DNA of 16,400 nucleotides from Halobacteriales archaeon QH_10_67_13. GTDB lineage: Archaea > Halobacteriota > Halobacteria > Halobacteriales > Haloarculaceae. The stretch is from contig PXQL01000043.1 of NCBI GenBank assembly GCA_003021335.1, positions 1-16,400 of the forward strand, written 5' to 3'. This document shows, piece by piece, positions 13,081-16,400 of this stretch. Position 1 is the first letter of the stretch; each line of letters opens with the position of its first letter. The notes under the pieces were generated by a model that was given only the letters and a program-made list of their open reading frames with translations, searched no databases and was not told where the DNA came from. Made by a program: the position numbers and the translations under genes.

Positions 13081-14743
13081 TCAGGCCCCCGATCGGTGCT
13101 CGCCGAACACGTCCCGCAGAGCGTCTGCGATCTCGCCGGTGGTGGCGTAGGCCTTCACCGCGTCGATCAGCGGCGGCATGAGGTTTTCCCCGCCGCGGGC
13201 GGCCTCGCGGAGCCGCGCCAAGCTCGTCTCGACGGCCTCGTCGTCCCGGTCCTCGCGGATCGCCTCCAGACGCTCGCGCTGTTTGCGCACCTCGGCCTCG
13301 GAGACCTCCTCGATGTCGACGGCCTGCTGGTCTTCATCGTCGGTCGTGAACTCGTTGACCCCGACGATAATCCGGTCGCCCTCCTCCTGTTCGCGCTGGC
13401 GCTCGAAGGCAACGTCTTGGATCTGGCCCTGGACCCACTCGCTCTCGATGGCGGCGCGCATCCCGCCCTGGTCATCGACCGCGTCGAGAATCTCCCGGGC
13501 GTCGGACGCGAGCTCGTCGGTCAGCGACTCGACATAGTAACTCCCTCCGAGCGGGTCGACGGTATCGGCGGCTCCGGACTCGTGGGCGAGGATCTGCTGG
13601 GTTCGCAGGGCGGTGCGAACGCTCTCCTCGGTGGGAATCGACAGCGCCTCGTCCTTGCCGTTGGTGTGGAGACTCTGTGTGCCCCCGAGCACCGCCGCGA
13701 GCGCCTGGTAGGCCACCCTGACGACGTTGTTGTCGACCTGCTGGGCGGTCAGCGTCGACCCCGCGGTCTGGGTGTGGAACTTGAGCTGTTTGGACTTGGG
13801 ATTCTCGGCGCCGAACCGCTCGGCCATAATCTGGGCCCACAGCCGCCGGGCGGCGCGGAACTTCGCGACCTCCTCGAGGATGTTGTTGTGCGCGGCGAAA
13901 AAGAAGGATAGCTGCGGGGCGAACGAATCGACATCGAGGCCGGCCTCGATCGCAGCCCGGACGTACTCGATGCCGTTGCCCAGCGTGAACGCGATCTCCT
14001 GGGCGGCGGTCGCGCCGGCCTCGCGGATGTGATACCCCGAGATCGAGATCGTGTTGAACTTCGGGGTCTCCTCGGCACAAAAGGCGAAGATGTCCGTGAT
14101 CAGCCGCATCGACGGCTCAGGCGGGTAGATATAGGTGTTGCGGGCGACGTACTCTTTGAGCACGTCGTTTTGGATCGTCCCCCGTAGCTGCTCGCGGTCG
14201 ACCCCCTGCCGATCGCCGACGGCGATGTACATCGCGAGCAACACCGCGGCGGGGGCGTTGATCGTCATGCTCGTCGAGACCTCGTCTAACGGAATCCCCT
14301 CGAACACTCGCTCCATGTCCCGCAGCGAGTCGATCGCCACACCGGTCTTGCCGACCTCGCCGGCCGCGAGCGGGTCGTCCGAGTCGTAGCCCATCTGGGT
14401 CGGGAGGTCGAACGCCATCGACAGCCCGGTCTGGCCCTCCTCCATCAGGTAGTGGAACCGCTCGTTGGTCTCCGCCGCCGCGCATCGTCCACAGCCGGCC
14501 GCGGTACATCGTCGGGTAGACGCCCCGAGTGTACGGTTCCTCGCCGGGATACCCGAGGGTCTCCTCGTAGTCGAACTCGGGGAGATCGGCGGGCGTGTAC
14601 AGCCGATTGACGGGCCGGCCCTCGGTGTCGGTCTCGAAGGACTCGCGGCGCTCGCCGAACCGATCGAGGACGGGCTCGAGGGTCTCAGCTTCCCACCGGT
14701 CGCGTCCGGCCCGGATCGCCTCGAGATCGTCGGCGTCGAACAT
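13081..14743 (-). pseudogene. mcmA1: Methylmalonyl-CoA mutase large (catalytic) subunit with internal frameshift
   Basis: This subunit rearranges methylmalonyl-CoA to succinyl-CoA using adenosylcobalamin; in haloarchaea the B12-binding domain is a separate small subunit, not in this window. The first frame (14743 to about 14480) gives [20 protein letters not shown] to [14 protein letters not shown]. The rest is in another frame from about 14472: [60 protein letters not shown] and [15 protein letters not shown], to the C-terminus. Homologues join these with QYAGFGTAE (27 nt); only 7 nt, GGCGGCG, are found, a net loss of about 20 nt (3n+2). QYAGFGTAEETN is part of the conserved active-site region, so the lesion is serious. 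An ATG at 14749 is also possible; 14743 fits the usual MFDADDL start and the TATA spacing. The epimerase follows after 1 nt. Confidence 0.9.
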
Positions 14744-14766
14744 ACCCATTGATCGGTCTCCGCGGT

Positions 14767-14771
14767 CTTAA
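14767..14771 (-). promoter_or_regulatory. TATA-like element of the mutase-epimerase operon
   Basis: The minus strand reads CAGGTTAAGACC, with the TTAAG 24-28 bp before the ATG at 14743 and 18-22 bp before 14749. The spacing prefers the former. It lies within the 46-bp gap to the phosphoesterase stop. Confidence 0.4.
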
Positions 14772-14789
14772 CCTGCCGGATCGCCCGGC

Positions 14790-15542
14790 TCAGACCGACC
14801 GGTACGGGCCGAGCCGGGTCCCGTCAAGCAGGTACGCCTCGCCCTCGGGGAGCGCGGCGGGCAGGAACGGCGAGAGAAGCTCCCGCTCGACGTTGACGCG
14901 AGTCCCGCCGGACCGGTCGTTGAACGCCGGAAAAACGACCAGCTCCGCCGCGGCGACTGCCAGCCCGCGCTCGCGGAAGGGCGCGCCGGCGAGGTGCCCG
15001 CGGAGCCAGGCCCGCTCGGTGCGGCCGCCGCCGACGGCGTCCTCAAGCACCACCAGCGGGTGTTCGTGGCCCATACAGACGATCTCGGCCTCGAGGACCG
15101 CCTGGTCGGGCCAGGTGTGGCCGTGGATGAACCCGACCGCACCGTAGCGGATTCCCGAGGGATCGGTCACGGTTACCGAGGGAAACTCGTCGGTGATCAC
15201 CTCGATCCCGCCGTCGTGATTTCCCTTCACTACCGTCGTCGGGACCGACAGACCGTCAAACAGCGCCGTCAGTTCCTCCCGCTCGGTCCGCCACGGGTCG
15301 CCGACCGCGTGGACCAGGTCCCCGAGCACGACCAGCCGGTCGGGCTCGGTTTCCGCGACGAGCCCGGAGAGCCGATCGCGGCGCCGGTCGCCGGCGTCGG
15401 CCAGCTCGACGCCCTCGTATCGTAATACGGCCTCGATGCCCGCGTGGTAGTCTGCGACCACCAACAGCCGCTCCGGGTCGCCGCCCGTCCCGTCGATGAC
15501 TGCCGCCGGGGCGCGGGGGACCGGTTCGACATCGACGCTCAT
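14790..15542 (-). CDS. Calcineurin-like phosphoesterase (RPA-operon associated)
   Basis: The 250-residue cytoplasmic protein has all five metallophosphoesterase motifs: VVADYHAG (D31, H33), VVLGDLVH (D75), VKGNHDGG (N108, H109), FIHGHTWP (H140, H142) and MGHEHP (H159, H161), which together bind two metal ions. The C-terminus ([23 protein letters not shown]) is typical of archaeal members related to nucleases and phosphatases of this fold; the substrate is unknown. The ATG at 15542 is 6 bp after the stop of the upstream RPA-associated gene, so the two are co-transcribed. In Haloferax volcanii a calcineurin-like phosphoesterase gene (cpe) accompanies an rpa-rpap operon, which matches this layout and suggests a role linked to single-stranded DNA handling. 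The gene looks intact. Confidence 0.9.
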   Translation of the reverse strand: MSVDVEPVPRAPAAVIDGTGGDPERLLVVADYHAGIEAVLRYEGVELADAGDRRRDRLSGLVAETEPDRLVVLGDLVHAVGDPWRTEREELTALFDGLSVPTTVVKGNHDGGIEVITDEFPSVTVTDPSGIRYGAVGFIHGHTWPDQAVLEAEIVCMGHEHPLVVLEDAVGGGRTERAWLRGHLAGAPFRERGLAVAAAELVVFPAFNDRSGGTRVNVERELLSPFLPAALPEGEAYLLDGTRLGPYRSV

Positions 15543-15548
15543 GCCGAG

Positions 15549-16400
15549 TCAGATCGGCTTGAGCGAGCTGTCGTCGGGCTCGTAACACTGGCCGCTCATC
15601 AGCGCGTCCTTGACCAGCTCTTCGGTCTCCTCGGGAGCGATCCCGTGGCGATCCGACATCGCCTCCCGAACCGACTCGCGGTCGGCGCCGGCGCCGTCGT
15701 CGAGATCCTCAAGGACCGCGATCAGCGCCGCCTGAGGATCCTCGGGACGGTCCGTTCCCCCCGTCTCGTCTGCCTCGTCGGTTTCACCGGTCTCGTCGGG
15801 ACTCGGCTCGGCCTCGACGCGCTCGTCTTCGCGGTCGTCGGTCCCGGCTGACTCGCTCGCCGCGTCGGCGACCTGATCGGCAGTCTCGGACTCCTCGGTC
15901 GTCGGCTCCGCCGTGCCCTCGGGCTCCGATCCGGACCCGGTCGGGTCGGATTCGTCCGTCGACGCCGGCGCGGACGCCTCGGTGCCGCCGGTCTCGTCGG
16001 GGCCAGGGACATCGATATCGGCGTTGCCGGGCTCGTCGACGTCGGTGCCGGACTGGAACTCGGTGCCGTACTCGGCCTCGATCTCCTGGCGGGTCTCCTC
16101 CTCGAGTTCGAACTCCGTGTCGAACTCGCCGGGATCGTCGATTCCCTCGTCCGCGTCGTCGATCGTCGGCTCGGAGAGCGTCGATTCCTCGGCGTCCGCC
16201 GCCGCGCTGACCTCGGCCGCGTCTGTGTCGTCGTCCTCGGAGCCGGTCTGTGAGACGCCCGTATCGGTGTCCGTGTCTGTGTCTGCGTCCGCGGTCGCCC
16301 CCACCTCGTCGGCGGGCTGATCGGCCGTCTCTCCTTCGTCGACCGCGTCGGTGGGCTCGGACTCGGCTGGCGCCGGCTCGTTGATCGACGACTCGGACTC
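15549..16400 (-). CDS. RPA-associated protein (RPAP, COG3390-like), C-terminal part
   Basis: The minus-strand frame is open to the right edge (284 codons to the stop), so the N-terminus is outside. The visible part is mostly disordered and acidic, rich in D, E, T, S and P, with a DADTDTDTDTDTG run. Two segments look ordered: a helical one around 16120-16060 (EFELEEETRQEIEAEYGTEF) and a C-terminal winged-helix-like domain (AALIAVLEDLDDGAGADRES, MSDRHGIAPEETEELVKDAL, ending SGQCYEPDDSSLKPI). The closing GQCYEPxDxxLKPI and the neighbouring phosphoesterase point to RPAP proteins, whose OB fold lies in the missing N-terminal part and which pair with an RPA subunit encoded just upstream. The identification rests on the C-terminus and context. 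A GTG at 16304 is only an internal codon, not the start. Confidence 0.65.
   Translation of the reverse strand, partial: ESESSINEPAPAESEPTDAVDEGETADQPADEVGATADADTDTDTDTGVSQTGSEDDDTDAAEVSAAADAEESTLSEPTIDDADEGIDDPGEFDTEFELEEETRQEIEAEYGTEFQSGTDVDEPGNADIDVPGPDETGGTEASAPASTDESDPTGSGSEPEGTAEPTTEESETADQVADAASESAGTDDREDERVEAEPSPDETGETDEADETGGTDRPEDPQAALIAVLEDLDDGAGADRESVREAMSDRHGIAPEETEELVKDALMSGQCYEPDDSSLKPI

Noticed and set aside
12973..13911. 312-codon plus-strand frame opposite the mutase
   Set aside because: Antisense shadow of a clearly recognisable mutase; no promoter or motif.
16250..16290. Short tandem repeat (TGTCYG-like units)
   Set aside because: It encodes the DT repeats in the acidic linker of the RPAP-like protein; not a CRISPR or mobile repeat.

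Overview
The window looks like a chromosomal stretch of a halophilic archaeon (class Halobacteria). It is GC-rich and the predicted proteins are strongly acidic. Many genes have a TATA-like element about 22-31 bp before the ATG with little or no leader. The gene content is typical of haloarchaea: archaeal IMP cyclohydrolase PurO, Hjc resolvase, a DUF373 membrane protein, separately encoded methylmalonyl-CoA mutase large subunit and epimerase, and an RPA-associated protein upstream of a calcineurin-like phosphoesterase.

Layout. 1-1967 (minus): a Tat-type lipoprotein, a possible 33-codon ORF and a secreted or membrane-anchored protein of repeated beta-sandwich character (runs off the left edge), apparently one operon. 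1968-2359: no intact gene; a short stretch resembles an aldo/keto-reductase tail. 2360-5362 (minus): threonine synthase, an HTH regulator, a 102-residue unknown, purO, and a small membrane ORF whose 3' end overlaps purO. The thrC and regulator genes share a near-identical sequence next to their start codons. 5548-7766: a metallo-beta-lactamase-fold protein diverging from seryl-tRNA synthetase. 7931-9756: hjc and a DUF373 gene diverge from an AT-richer region holding a 198-bp element with perfect 12-bp terminal inverted repeats. 9758-12676: a small zinc-finger-like protein facing away from a PLP aminotransferase, followed by a succinate-semialdehyde-dehydrogenase-like ALDH. 12687-14743 (minus): methylmalonyl-CoA mutase and epimerase, 1 nt apart. 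14790-16400 (minus): RPAP C-terminal part (runs off the right edge) and its phosphoesterase.

The most striking observation is that four conserved genes within about 9 kb (MBL protein, serS, DUF373 gene, mutase) each appear to lack a short internal block. In three of them the reading frame is lost, each time by a net change equal to a loss of 3n+2 bases. SerRS is normally essential, so a sequencing or assembly deletion artefact is the first explanation to test; real gene decay is the alternative. I did not find a defence system, CRISPR array, RNA gene or convincing new multi-gene system.
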